Positions 17,554 through 25,919 of a stretch of 64,000 nucleotides of DNA are shown in pieces. The notes under the pieces were generated by a model that was not told the origin of the DNA, did no database searches, and was given only the letters and a program-made list of their open reading frames with translations. Where the stretch lies: contig NZ_FNLO01000002.1 of assembly GCF_900095735.1 (NCBI RefSeq), forward strand, positions 137,626 through 201,625, given 5' to 3'. The number at the start of each line of letters is the position of its first letter. Position 1 is the stretch's first letter. This stretch comes from Chitinasiproducens palmae. Lineage in GTDB: Bacteria; Pseudomonadota; Gammaproteobacteria; Burkholderiales; Burkholderiaceae. The translations under genes and the position numbers were made by a program.

Positions 17554-18465
17554 ATGAGAATCACGTCGTACAGTTTTGCCCGTCAGCAGATGACCTGGCT
17601 CAATGCCACCGTGGCGGCGCAGCAGAGGGCCATCCTTCAAATGAACACGGGCCAACGCTTGCTGCGCTGGTCGGACGATCCCGGCGCGGCGCAAGCAGTC
17701 GATCGTCTGGTGGGGGCGGTCGAACGCGGCAACAGCTATCTGCGCGTCGTGCAGACGCTCGCGGGGGGGCAGGAGCGCGCCGAAGCGGGTATGCGGAGTT
17801 TGATAGAACAGCTCGACGTGGCGGTGGCCCGTCTCACCGGCGCGTTGAACGATGATCCCAGCTCCGGCACACCACAGATCAAGGCGCGTGCGTTGGCAGA
17901 GGTGCGGGACCAGGTACTAAGTCTGGTGAATACGGCCGACATCGACGGTCGCGCGATCTTTGCCGGGACCGCCCGTGGTACGCATGCGGTCCGCTACGAC
18001 GCGGCGGCGGAGGCGGGAAAACGCTACGCCTACGTCGGTAACAATGAACGCAATCATGTGGCGATCGACGTGACCCAGGTCGTCGAGACGGGGCAGAGCC
18101 TGCCGGAGGTCGCGGACCTGCTCAACATGCTCGACGTCGCCATTGCCGCGTTGGAAGCGCCGGCCGGTGCGAGCGGCCAAACCGCCAGGCGGGCCCTCGA
18201 AGCGGCGCTCGAAGGCACGCGCCAGACGCAGGACGCCGTCGGCGGCAAGGTGGCCGACCTCGGTTACCTGCGCAATGTGCTGGACGCGGTAGGCGAGCGT
18301 CACCAGACGGTCGGGCAGGCGTGGCAGGAGGAGGCGGTGCGGCTGGGTGGTATCGATCAGACGGCCTTGACCACGGAGCTGTCCCAGCTTGCGGCTGCCG
18401 GAGAGATGCTTCGACAGATCTATGCACACTTCGGCCGCACCACGCTGTTCGACTACGTTGGATGA
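17554..18465 (+). CDS. flgL: FlgL, hook-filament junction protein (HAP3)
   Basis: 303 residues. FlgL forms the second junction ring and shares its fold with flagellin. The N-terminus (MRITSYSFARQQM, then QMNTGQRLLRWSDDPGAAQAV) and C-terminal helix (DQTALTTELSQLAAAGEMLRQ) are typical. A GGAGGCG site lies just before the ATG, 14 bases after flgK. Confidence 0.95.
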   Translation: MRITSYSFARQQMTWLNATVAAQQRAILQMNTGQRLLRWSDDPGAAQAVDRLVGAVERGNSYLRVVQTLAGGQERAEAGMRSLIEQLDVAVARLTGALNDDPSSGTPQIKARALAEVRDQVLSLVNTADIDGRAIFAGTARGTHAVRYDAAAEAGKRYAYVGNNERNHVAIDVTQVVETGQSLPEVADLLNMLDVAIAALEAPAGASGQTARRALEAALEGTRQTQDAVGGKVADLGYLRNVLDAVGERHQTVGQAWQEEAVRLGGIDQTALTTELSQLAAAGEMLRQIYAHFGRTTLFDYVG

Positions 18466-18468
18466 CAG

Positions 18469-19548
18469 ATGAAGCTCGATACGATCGCACAGGCCAATAT
18501 GGGCACCGGGACCCACGCCGATAGGGCTGAGCATCGCAGCGGTGCGATACGACGCGCGAGTGCGCTCCGCGACACGCCGACGTCGACGTCACAGCGCGTT
18601 GGCGGCGCCGTGGCGCTGCGAGGCCGCGCCGACGGCACTGCCGCGCGGCTCGTCCAGGAAAGGTTGAACGAAAGCGCGACCGACGCGCAGACCGTGCTCG
18701 GCTACCTCGATCGACTCGCGGATGCCGCGCGTGTAACGGCCGGAGCGCTGCGTGCGTTCAGCGACGGCGACGGCCGCGTCAATTCGACGAGCGATGCGAC
18801 GGCGTTGGAGTTCGCGTGTGACCGGCTCAGGCGGACCTGGGCTGCTCGGCAGGCCGCCACCGGCGGCCGGCTGGACGCCGAGCTGCGGGTCGGTCCCGCC
18901 GGTTCGGCGCGCATACATGTACGCGTGCCGCAGCTCGAAGTTCCGTTGGCCGTCCCGGCGCAGGCTGAAACGCTGGTGTTCCACGCCGTCGGCGGCGGGC
19001 TGCGGGCCGTCGCGGTCGATCTTCCTGTCGGCGCGGCGCCGAACGAAACCGCACGACGCTGCGACGAGGCGCTGCGTGCCGGCGGCGTGCGCGTACAGGC
19101 GGGCAAGCACGGCGAACTCTCGTTCGCGTTGCAGGAGACGGGCGGGGCCGCGCTGCTCGCCAGCCTGCGGGTGAGCGGCGAGGGGATTCGATTTCCGCCG
19201 GGCGAGGGGACGCCCCTCGCCGTCGAAGTGATGCCCGGCGCATTCGAACCGCACGCGTGGCGTCTCGACGACCCGCGCGGCCGGACGGTCGCGCAAGCGC
19301 AGTTGCGCGAAGGCGCGCGGCGCATCCAGCTTGCACGTGTCCAGGCGCACGAGCAATACGACGCGGCGCGCGCGTCTGCCGACCGCTCGTTGAACGAATG
19401 CGATGGGGCGGTCGCCGCCGGGCTTCCGGGCGAGCTGACCACGCTGTTTGGCGAACGATCGCATCTTGCTTCCTTCCAGCGCCTGGCGCTGCTCGCGCCG
19501 CTGGTCGGCAGCGCAAAGGCCGTTCACGTGCGCGCATTGCTCGCTTGA
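18469..19548 (+). CDS. LafW-position flagellar protein, flagellin-fold-like
   Basis: 359 residues, three bases after flgL. It occupies the place of lafW in lateral clusters (between lfgL and the flagellin gene), a poorly understood hook-associated protein. The N-terminal part (about 45-125) has a flagellin/HAP-like helical pattern: GGAVALRGRADGTAARLVQ, then ERLNESATDAQTVLGYLDRL, close to the A-x-D-A-x-x-L pattern of flagellins. The middle is beta-rich, and the C-terminal ~90 residues are helical again (REGARRIQLARVQAHEQ). I infer an axial or junction protein; function is not proven by sequence. Confidence 0.6.
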   Translation: MKLDTIAQANMGTGTHADRAEHRSGAIRRASALRDTPTSTSQRVGGAVALRGRADGTAARLVQERLNESATDAQTVLGYLDRLADAARVTAGALRAFSDGDGRVNSTSDATALEFACDRLRRTWAARQAATGGRLDAELRVGPAGSARIHVRVPQLEVPLAVPAQAETLVFHAVGGGLRAVAVDLPVGAAPNETARRCDEALRAGGVRVQAGKHGELSFALQETGGAALLASLRVSGEGIRFPPGEGTPLAVEVMPGAFEPHAWRLDDPRGRTVAQAQLREGARRIQLARVQAHEQYDAARASADRSLNECDGAVAAGLPGELTTLFGERSHLASFQRLALLAPLVGSAKAVHVRALLA

Positions 19549-19565
19549 TTCGTGGCGTGCGACGC

Positions 19566-19586
19566 CGCCGGCCGTGACGGCCGGTG
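19566..19586 (+). terminator. GC-rich hairpin after the flgB-to-lafW operon
   Basis: Perfect 7-bp stem (CCGGCCG/CGGCCGG, extendable by one wobble and one more pair) with a TGA loop, 18 bases after the stop codon. There is no T-run, so termination is inferred from position and stem strength only. Confidence 0.4.
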
Positions 19587-19898
19587 CCGTAGCGGCGGTC
19601 CACCGACGCGCGCGTTCAAATCGCCTTTCCAGTCGCCGCGCTGCGCGCGACGCGCGCTGCCGCGGCCACGACGTCGTCCCCTCGAATTACGTCGTTCCTG
19701 CCTTGCCCCCATCCATTGTTGGCGGCGCCTGCCCGCGTTGTCGCGCGCCATGAGTCGAGCGCGCCATGCGCCGAGCGCGCCATCGCCGCGCATCCGTGTG
19801 CCGGTTGCCGGCCATGCGGGCCGCGTTCGGGCTGTGCAACGCGCACGTGAACGCATCTGCAGCGACAGTCGCGCGGCGCTTACGGTACGCGAGGCTGT

Positions 19899-19925
19899 TA
19901 AGCCTTTCCGCGGCCCAGTCGCTTT
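19899..19925 (+). promoter_or_regulatory. Candidate sigma-28 promoter of the flagellin gene
   Basis: TAAG followed after exactly 15 bases by GTCGCTTT, resembling the sigma-28 consensus TAAA-N15-GCCGATAA (3 of 4 and about 4 of 8 matches). It would start transcription near 19935, leaving a ~50-base leader before the ATG. Position is right and the match only partial. A 5-bp inverted repeat overlaps the -35 element. Confidence 0.35.
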
Positions 19926-19984
19926 TATCGTTTGAACGCGGAGATACGACGTTCAGGAAGCTCAACAGAGGAACCATCCACATC

Positions 19985-21019
19985 ATGATCACGATTCATA
20001 CCAACAGTGCCGCGAATCGCATCATCACCGCGCACAATGCCAACGAGCTGGCCCGCTCGAACACGCAGCATCGCCTGGGAACCGGCTTTCGCGTGAACGG
20101 CGCGAAGGACGACGCGGCCGGCCTGCAGATCGTCTCGCGCCTGCGCAGCACGCGCGTCGGCATGATCCAGGCGGGTGAGAACATCAACAACGCGATCTCG
20201 CTGCTGCAAGCGGGCGACGACGCACTCGCGACGATGGAAGGCGTTCTCCAGCGAATCCAAACGCTCGTCACGAAGGCGGCCGACGGTGCAACGTCGAAGG
20301 CGGACCGCGAAGCGCTGCAAAAGGAGTTCGATCAGCTCGGCAGCGAATTGGCCAGCATGGTGAAGTCGGCCAGCTATGGCAGCGACAAACTGTTCATGGG
20401 CACGGATGCCGAGGCGGGTAAACCGGCAGTACCAGGGACAGGCGGTGAAGAAGGAAAGCCGGCGGAGCCGGCAAAGATGGGCGACGCCCTGTTCGCGAAG
20501 GCGCTGCAGTTCCAGATCGGCGCGGGCAAAGATGACAAGATGGACTTCGACGTTTCGAAGCAACTCACGGGGCTTGTGAGCGCGCTGGAAAACGTCGCGA
20601 AGACCACGAAAGACGGCTTGTGGGCGGTCAAGAACCCGGAGAACCCAGAGAACCCGGAGAACCCGGAGAACCCGGAGGGCACGAGGCGTACGGAGGGCGC
20701 GAAGGCCGCCGGGGGTGATCCTGAGCTGTCAACGCCGTCTTTGGCGTCGGAAAAGCTCGAAAACGTGACCGAAGCGGTGTCTGCTGTCGGCGAGCTGCGC
20801 GCGAGCTTCGGCGCAGGCATGAAGCGCCTCGACTACAGCGCTCAAAACCTCCAGAACATGGTCAATGCCGCATCCGAATCGATCGGCCGCATCATGGACA
20901 CCGACTACGCGACCGATACCACCAATCTCGCGCAGCAGTCGGTCCTGACGCAGGTCAGCGGCGAGATGCTCAAGCAGGCCAACGCCAGCAGCCAGCAAAT
21001 CCTGCAACTGCTCGGCTAA
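19985..21019 (+). CDS. fliC: Flagellin (LafA/FliC)
   Basis: 344 residues. It forms the filament. The N-terminal D0/D1 region (ITIHTNSAANRIITAHNANE, GTGFRVNGAKDDAAGLQI) and the C-terminus (IMDTDYATDTTNLAQQSVL through SSQQILQLLG) are classic flagellin. The C-terminal helix is the FliS-binding part. The central surface domain is reduced and Gly/Lys/Glu-rich, and it contains five Asn-Pro-Glu repeats. It has its own upstream promoter candidate and is followed by two hairpins. Confidence 0.97.
   Translation: MITIHTNSAANRIITAHNANELARSNTQHRLGTGFRVNGAKDDAAGLQIVSRLRSTRVGMIQAGENINNAISLLQAGDDALATMEGVLQRIQTLVTKAADGATSKADREALQKEFDQLGSELASMVKSASYGSDKLFMGTDAEAGKPAVPGTGGEEGKPAEPAKMGDALFAKALQFQIGAGKDDKMDFDVSKQLTGLVSALENVAKTTKDGLWAVKNPENPENPENPENPEGTRRTEGAKAAGGDPELSTPSLASEKLENVTEAVSAVGELRASFGAGMKRLDYSAQNLQNMVNAASESIGRIMDTDYATDTTNLAQQSVLTQVSGEMLKQANASSQQILQLLG
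20633..20677 (+). repeat. Five 9-bp tandem repeats (AACCCGGAG) inside flagellin
   Basis: Five consecutive units at 20633, 20642, 20651, 20660 and 20669; the second has one change (AACCCAGAG). They encode (Asn-Pro-Glu)x5 in the surface-exposed middle of the flagellin, and copy-number changes would keep the frame. Confidence 0.95.
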
Positions 21020-21031
21020 GCACGGCGCTGC

Positions 21032-21093
21032 GCGCGCGTCGGCGGAGCTGAGTCGCCGACGCGTGCATTCATCCCGCCGTGTTCGCGGCGGGA
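21032..21093 (+). terminator. Tandem hairpins between flagellin and motA
   Basis: Two stems follow the flagellin stop. The first (21032-21066) has a 9-bp perfect core GCGTCGGCG/CGCCGACGC, extended to 13 bp with one wobble. The second (21072-21093) is a perfect 8-bp stem TCCCGCCG/CGGCGGGA with a 6-base loop, followed by CTGTTTC. Probably termination or attenuation, which would let flagellin be expressed well above the stator genes. Confidence 0.6.
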
Positions 21094-21166
21094 CTGTTTC
21101 ATCGTGGCGGACCGAATGCCGCGGCGCCCCGCGCGCTGTCGCCGGTCCGCCGCCATCCACCGATCC

Positions 21167-22018
21167 ATGCAACTCATTCTCGGTTTTCTCGTTCTCCTTG
21201 GCTGCATCTTCGGCGGCTTCGCGCTGCACGGCGGCAGCCTCGGCGTCATCTGGCAGCCCACTGAAATCATGATCATCGTCGGTGGCGGCCTGGGCGCGCT
21301 GGTGGTCGGCAACCCGTGGCACGTCCTGAAGGACACCCTGTTGCAGCTCAAATGGGTGATCGCGCGCAGACAGCGCGACATGGACTTCCAGCGTGAACTG
21401 CTGCTGTTGCTGTACGAACTGCTGCGCACGGTTGCCGATGGCGGACTGAGGGCGCTCGATCAACACGTCGAGGAGCCTCACAACAGCGCACTGTTCCAGA
21501 AGTACCCGAAGATACTTGCCGAGCCGCGCCTGGTCGCCTTCATCGCCGACAATTTCCGGCTGATGGCGATGGGACGCATCACGCCGCACGAGTTGGAAAG
21601 CATGCTCGATCAGGAATTGGAGGCGATGCAGGAGGCCATGCTCCATCCGTCGAGAGCGTTGGCCAAGAGCGCGGAAGCCATGCCGGGCTTCGGCATCCTG
21701 GCCGCGGTGTTGGGTATCGTGCTTGCGATGAGCGAGCTGGACGCCGACATTGCGCAGATCGGCATCAAGGTGGGTGCGGCGATGATCGGTACTTTCCTCG
21801 GCATCCTGATGTGCTACGGCATCCTTGAACCGCTCTCGAACGCGATTGCCGGGCGCGTGCGCAGCGAATTGTCGGCGCTCGACTGCGTCAAGGTCGTGCT
21901 GTGCGCACAGTTGGGCGGCAAGCCCGCGCTGTTGGCAGTGGACGCCGGACGCAAGCTGATCGCGCCCGAAGTGAAGCCGAGCTTCGCGAAGCTCGAATCC
22001 TGGATAGCAGCGCTGTGA
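21167..22018 (+). CDS. motA: MotA/LafT, flagellar stator subunit
   Basis: 283 residues. It forms the ion channel of the motor with MotB. The ATG chosen gives the normal start (MQLILGFLVLLGCIFGGF). It shows the MotA segments PTEIMIIVGGGLGALVVGN, the cytoplasmic loop with conserved charged residues, ALAKSAEAMPGFGILAAVLG and the fourth membrane helix MIGTFLGILMCYGILEPL. It overlaps motB by four bases (GTGA). Confidence 0.97.
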   Translation: MQLILGFLVLLGCIFGGFALHGGSLGVIWQPTEIMIIVGGGLGALVVGNPWHVLKDTLLQLKWVIARRQRDMDFQRELLLLLYELLRTVADGGLRALDQHVEEPHNSALFQKYPKILAEPRLVAFIADNFRLMAMGRITPHELESMLDQELEAMQEAMLHPSRALAKSAEAMPGFGILAAVLGIVLAMSELDADIAQIGIKVGAAMIGTFLGILMCYGILEPLSNAIAGRVRSELSALDCVKVVLCAQLGGKPALLAVDAGRKLIAPEVKPSFAKLESWIAAL

Positions 22019-22929
22019 GCGACGTGCAACCCGATAAAAACGCCCGGCGCGTCGAGGCGGCGCATGCATCGACGACAGTGATCCGACGCGTCCGGCGAGA
22101 GCATGACGCGTCGCACGGCGGCGCGTGGAAAGTCGCCTTCGCCGACTTCACGTTGGCCATGATGGCGCTGTTCATGGTGCTGTGGGTGCTCGGCTCCGCG
22201 AACACGGCGCAGCGGCAGACGATCGCGGATGCCTTTCGTGGCAAGTTGCATACGACGGGCGCTGACGGACTGTTCGACAAGGCCAGTCGTCGGCCGGCGC
22301 CGCTGTCGGCTGCCGGCCAGCGTGAGCGAGACCCCGACACCGAGGCGGACGCGTTGCATCGCGCCGAGTGGTCCCAGCGGATGCAACGGGTTGCCGAGCG
22401 TGTGCAGCGCGAAGCGAGTGCACGCGGGATGAGTGATAACGTCGACGTCTTGGTCGGACCGAACAGCCTGCGGATTTCGATTCATGACGCCGGCGAAACC
22501 GGCATGTTTGCGCGTCGCAGCGATGTGATGCATCCGGTGTTCGTCGAGTTGCTACACGCATTGGTCCCCGTGCTTCAGACCGTGCCGGAACCTTTGCTCC
22601 TGCTGGGCCATACCGACGCGACGCCGTTCGCGGCGCCGGGGGTGTGGAGCAACAACTGGGCGCTCTCCAGCCGACGCGCACTGCGCGCGCGGGAGATTCT
22701 GCTGCGCGCTGGTCTGCCGGAGGCACGTCTGTACCAGGTGGCCGGCATGGGCGCAAGCCAACCGGCGATCAAGCGCGATCCGAATCACGCCCGCAATCGA
22801 CGCATCGAGCTGGTGCTTGTGGGCGAGCGCACGCATGCGAGCTGGCAGGCGATTCTCGATGCTCATGGCATCGGCGAGACCGCGGCACTTGACGCCAACG
22901 CCGACGCGCTCGCGGTGCCGGCGCCGTAG
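22015..22929 (+). CDS. motB: MotB/LafU, flagellar stator subunit
   Basis: 304 residues from a GTG start coupled to the motA stop. The single membrane helix holds AFADFTLAMMALFMVLWVLG with the ion-carrying Asp at residue 44. The C-terminal OmpA-like peptidoglycan-binding domain has LLGHTDATPF, SSRRALRAREILLRAGL and NHARNRRIELVL. It anchors the stator to the cell wall and is the last gene of the flagellar cluster. Confidence 0.96.
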   Translation: MSDVQPDKNARRVEAAHASTTVIRRVRREHDASHGGAWKVAFADFTLAMMALFMVLWVLGSANTAQRQTIADAFRGKLHTTGADGLFDKASRRPAPLSAAGQRERDPDTEADALHRAEWSQRMQRVAERVQREASARGMSDNVDVLVGPNSLRISIHDAGETGMFARRSDVMHPVFVELLHALVPVLQTVPEPLLLLGHTDATPFAAPGVWSNNWALSSRRALRAREILLRAGLPEARLYQVAGMGASQPAIKRDPNHARNRRIELVLVGERTHASWQAILDAHGIGETAALDANADALAVPAP

Positions 22930-22940
22930 CCGAGACCGAG

Positions 22941-22972
22941 CCGCCGGCCAGTCAAATCGAGGCGGCTGGCGG
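22941..22972 (+). terminator. Hairpin after motB
   Basis: Nine-bp stem CCGCCGGCC/GGCTGGCGG with one G-T wobble and a 14-base loop, 12 bases after the motB stop. No T-run follows. It is a likely end of the flagellar cluster transcript. Confidence 0.4.
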
Positions 22973-23172
22973 GTCGAGCCCGAGACACCAGCCGACGCAG
23001 CAGCTACCGCGCTGCAACGGCCGACCGGGCGGCCCGTCATCGCGGTCTGCCGGTTGTAGCCGGGATGCTTCCAACTGTCCGACGCGGCAATATACTGATT
23101 TATCGAAAAGCGATCCCCTCGGCGGAAGCGGGCGTCATGAACCCGTGTTATCGCGATGACACGTCCCTAGGT

Positions 23173-23220
23173 CCGTAAGCCCGTAAGCCCGTACGCCCGT
23201 ACGCCCGTACGCCCGTACGC
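23173..23220. repeat. Six 8-bp tandem repeats
   Basis: Two units of CCGTAAGC followed by four units of CCGTACGC, directly adjacent. It is non-coding as far as I can see. The unit contains the palindrome GTAC. A simple repeat, too short and spacer-less to be a CRISPR. Confidence 0.9.
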
Positions 23221-23563
23221 CTGCCCGCCGGCACTACGAGGTGTGCTACCGCGCGGCCCCACCCGGTCTCAGCTTTCGACCGGCGTCGATGCGTTTCTTA
23301 AAAAGTGTCAAAGACGACGCTGTCAAACGCGCGAACTGGGGGCGGACTGTTTAATGTAGGCAACTGTCCCGCCAGGATGACATCCCCGACCGCTTTCCGC
23401 AGTTTGAAACGAACCGGTGATCCGCATCGGCACGGCGATGTCAGTCGCTTGCCCGAGCTGGGCAGCGGCGGGCGCTATCGGCCCGCGCCGCCGGGACTCT
23501 TCGCAGACCGATTGTTGCAGTCGGGCAGCGCGCGACGCGATATCCCGAAAAGCGGAGGTCGTC

Positions 23564-24037
23564 ATGAAAGCCACCTTCAATGTGATTGCTCGTTCTCTTG
23601 GCCGGTTGTTCCTGCCGGCCGGATGCGGCTCGTCGAGGGCGTTCGACCGCCGGCTGGCATCCGTGAAGCGAGATTCGAGGGCACGTTGCGCAATTCTCGA
23701 TGCCGTCTGGCAGTGCTCGCTGGATACCGGCAGCGGCGTGCGCCTCGATAGGACGGCCCTGCGCCGCGCGATCAAGCAGGTGCGTTCAGCGCTGCCGGAG
23801 ATGTCGGGCACCTTCCGGCCCGAGCAGGCAACCTTCCTGTGCGACGCCGTGGAGACCATGCGGGACAATGCCTTTTCCAGTGGCGCGGGTGCGAACTGCA
23901 TCGATCAGCTCGATCGGCTCGGGCATTTGCTGACGCGGCGTTGTCCCCCGACATGCATCGCTGCGGATAGCGATCCGCAGCCGCCGGGCGCGACGTGGGG
24001 CGGCCCGGCGCGGCGGCCGCGGCACGGCAGGCCGTGA
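23564..24037 (+). CDS. Hypothetical protein
   Basis: 157 residues with a good ribosome site (GCGGAGGTCGTC before the ATG). I do not recognise the family. The N-terminus (MKATFNVIARSLGRLFLPAG) is amphipathic and basic, not a clear signal peptide. Residues about 30-130 are predicted helical with regular Leu/Ala/Arg spacing and five Cys, and the tail is Pro/Gly/Arg-rich. It stands alone between the flagellar cluster and a 1.1 kb empty stretch. It is kept as a probable gene because of the ribosome site and Asp/Glu content, unlike the Arg-rich shadow frames around it. Confidence 0.5.
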   Translation: MKATFNVIARSLGRLFLPAGCGSSRAFDRRLASVKRDSRARCAILDAVWQCSLDTGSGVRLDRTALRRAIKQVRSALPEMSGTFRPEQATFLCDAVETMRDNAFSSGAGANCIDQLDRLGHLLTRRCPPTCIAADSDPQPPGATWGGPARRPRHGRP

Positions 24038-25189
24038 GAGACGGGCGGCTCAGCCGAATGCGAGCGTGTAGCGCTGGCAAGTGCGCGCAGAAATCCGCTG
24101 GACCAGGGTCGGACCAGCCTACCAGCGTCGGATTGTCGCTTGCAGTGCCGGCTTCGACGGCACGGCGCCGCAACGAAGGCGACCAATGCGTGCCATCTTG
24201 CAAATCGCGTCGTCGCCGGCGACCGTCACAACGGCATCGGTGATGCAGTCGCATCGATCGCGATGGCATAATCGTGTGTCACGCGATGCCGCAGTTCGCG
24301 GCATCGAGGGCCCCGCGTTGCTTGAGGCAGGCGGATTGGGTAACGATCGATCGTAACAAGTCGTCTGAGACGGTCATCTCAAGCGGTGTCAAGCGCTTGA
24401 AAGTCCTAGCCGTCCCCGCTGCCCATCCATCTCGTTCGCCTGCTACAACGCTGCTGGCAGGTTGCGACGCGTGAGCACCCGCTGCGCGGTGGGCCACCGG
24501 ACTATCGCTGTCGCGTGTCGACCGAGTAACGGTCGACATTGTCCCGGATGCACGCGCGACCGGATCGCGATGCCAATCAGTGACCGGCGCTCGCGCCCAC
24601 GATCAGCGCTGGCTGGCTTGGGCGTGTCTCCGGCAAGCTGCTGCCGAACGTGCCGAACGTGCCGAACTGGGTCGCTGGGTTGGCCGACGACTGGCGGGGT
24701 CTGCGCATGATCGCCGCGCCCGCAAGCGATTTGCCCTGTCATTCGATAGCGACGTCGGTTGTATTGCTTTGATCACACGGCGTGCTCGCTGCGTTGGATG
24801 CGGCTTTGCACGCCCCCGATGCGCGCTCCCGGTGCGCGCGTGCTGTCATCGTGTGTCCTGCAGCTTACGCGGTGGTCATCTTGTTCCGTCTGTTGCCATC
24901 GGCACGATGCGCTAGGCACCGGGCATCCACGCATCAAACAAATGGGTGATCTGCGTTCAGCATCGGCGCAGGTGTCGGCTGGTTTCCGGCACGGCTTTGA
25001 CGGCCCCCGCAGGTGGACGGGCACCATGCCAGCTGCGCGGTGGGCAGCAGCAACGCGGCGCGCGGTTCGACGTATTCATGCGGCGAAGCACGACGTGTCA
25101 TAGACATCTGTTAGCGTCGCCGATTATTGCGCGGGCAGGCCCGTTCAGCGGGGACAAGCCTTTACGGCATATTCAAGATTGTAATCATC
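24038..25189. other. 1.15 kb without a recognisable gene
   Basis: No open frame here has both a plausible ribosome site and normal composition. The sequence has lower GC and more mixed composition than coding neighbours, a 9-bp direct repeat (GTGCCGAAC, about 24647-24670) and an AT-rich segment just before the MgtC-like gene. It may be degenerate coding sequence, but I see no identifiable remnant. Confidence 0.5.
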
Positions 25190-25906
25190 ATGCGGATTTT
25201 TGAAACCTTCCAGCTTCAGTCCTATCTGGATACGCTCGTCAGCTATGGTGCCGCGCTTGTACTTGGTGCGATCATCGGCGCCGAGCGCCAGTACCGCCAG
25301 CGCAATGCCGGATTGCGGACCAACGCGCTCGTCGCACTCGGCGCGGCAGCCTTCGTCGATCTCGCGCAACGGCTGTCGGGCTCGGCCGAGGCAACGCGGG
25401 TCATTGCGTACGTGGTATCGGGGGTCGGCTTCCTCGGCGCTGGCGTCATCATGAAGGAAGGCATGAATGTGCGTGGTCTGAATACCGCCGCGACGTTGTG
25501 GTGCTCGGCCGCGGTGGGTGCATGCGCCGGCACCGACATGTTAGCCGAGTCGCTGACTTTGACCGTGTTCGTGGTGGCCGGCAATACATTGCTGCGCTTT
25601 GCCGTCGACGCAATCAACCGCCTGCCGTTCGCAGGCCACGGCATCGAGGCAACCTATGTGGTCACGCTCACGACCGATTCCCTCAACGCGGCGCGTTTGC
25701 GTGAATTGCTGGTCGACCACCTGGAACTGATGCGTTATCCGGTCGCGGACACGGATTTGGTCGAGCGGGCCGACGACCGGGTCGACATCGAAGCCACGCT
25801 GGTCAGCACCAGCGTCGTCGATGCGGACCTCGACAGAGTCGTCGCCTATCTGGGTGAGCGGCATGCGGTGAGCCATGCGCGTTGGGAAGTCCAGACCCAG
25901 GAATAG
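25190..25906 (+). CDS. MgtC/SapB-family inner-membrane protein
   Basis: 238 residues. The membrane domain (about 15-145) has the MgtC signature GAIIGAERQYRQRNAGLRTNA, a later VSGVGFLGAGVIMKEG and LNTAATLWCSAAVGACAG. The C-terminal ~90 residues form a soluble ACT-like domain. Family members modulate the F1Fo ATP synthase or Mg2+ homeostasis and aid growth in low Mg2+ or in macrophages. It ends 13 bases from the convergent pta. A link to the nearby ATP synthase genes is possible but only inferred. Confidence 0.92.
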   Translation: MRIFETFQLQSYLDTLVSYGAALVLGAIIGAERQYRQRNAGLRTNALVALGAAAFVDLAQRLSGSAEATRVIAYVVSGVGFLGAGVIMKEGMNVRGLNTAATLWCSAAVGACAGTDMLAESLTLTVFVVAGNTLLRFAVDAINRLPFAGHGIEATYVVTLTTDSLNAARLRELLVDHLELMRYPVADTDLVERADDRVDIEATLVSTSVVDADLDRVVAYLGERHAVSHARWEVQTQE

Positions 25907-25919
25907 CGCTGTCTTTGCA

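Larger units (their letters stand above)
19549..19984 (+). other. Intergenic region upstream of flagellin
   Basis: 436 bases without a convincing gene. It contains the hairpin at 19566-19586, then Arg/Ala-coding GC-rich sequence with no ribosome site, and near its 3' end an AT-richer stretch with the candidate sigma-28 promoter and a small perfect inverted repeat (AGGCT-GTTA-AGCCT, 19892-19905). Confidence 0.6.
22930..23563. other. Gene-poor stretch after the flagellar cluster
   Basis: 634 bases with no supported gene. It holds the hairpin after motB, an AT-richer patch near 23090-23110 and a short tandem repeat at 23173-23220. Open frames here are Arg/Pro/Ala-rich and lack ribosome sites. 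Confidence 0.6.

Noticed and set aside
23173-23220. Possible CRISPR-like array
   Set aside because: Units are 8 bp with no spacers and no cas genes nearby; it is a simple tandem repeat.
23305-23751. A 148-codon open frame near 23.3 kb
   Set aside because: No ribosome site, Arg/Gly/Pro-rich, and it overlaps the better supported gene at 23564; a resemblance to insertion-sequence ends near 23330 could not be supported.
24443-24915. Small open frames on both strands in the 24-25 kb gap
   Set aside because: Composition and lack of start signals are those of chance frames in GC-rich DNA.
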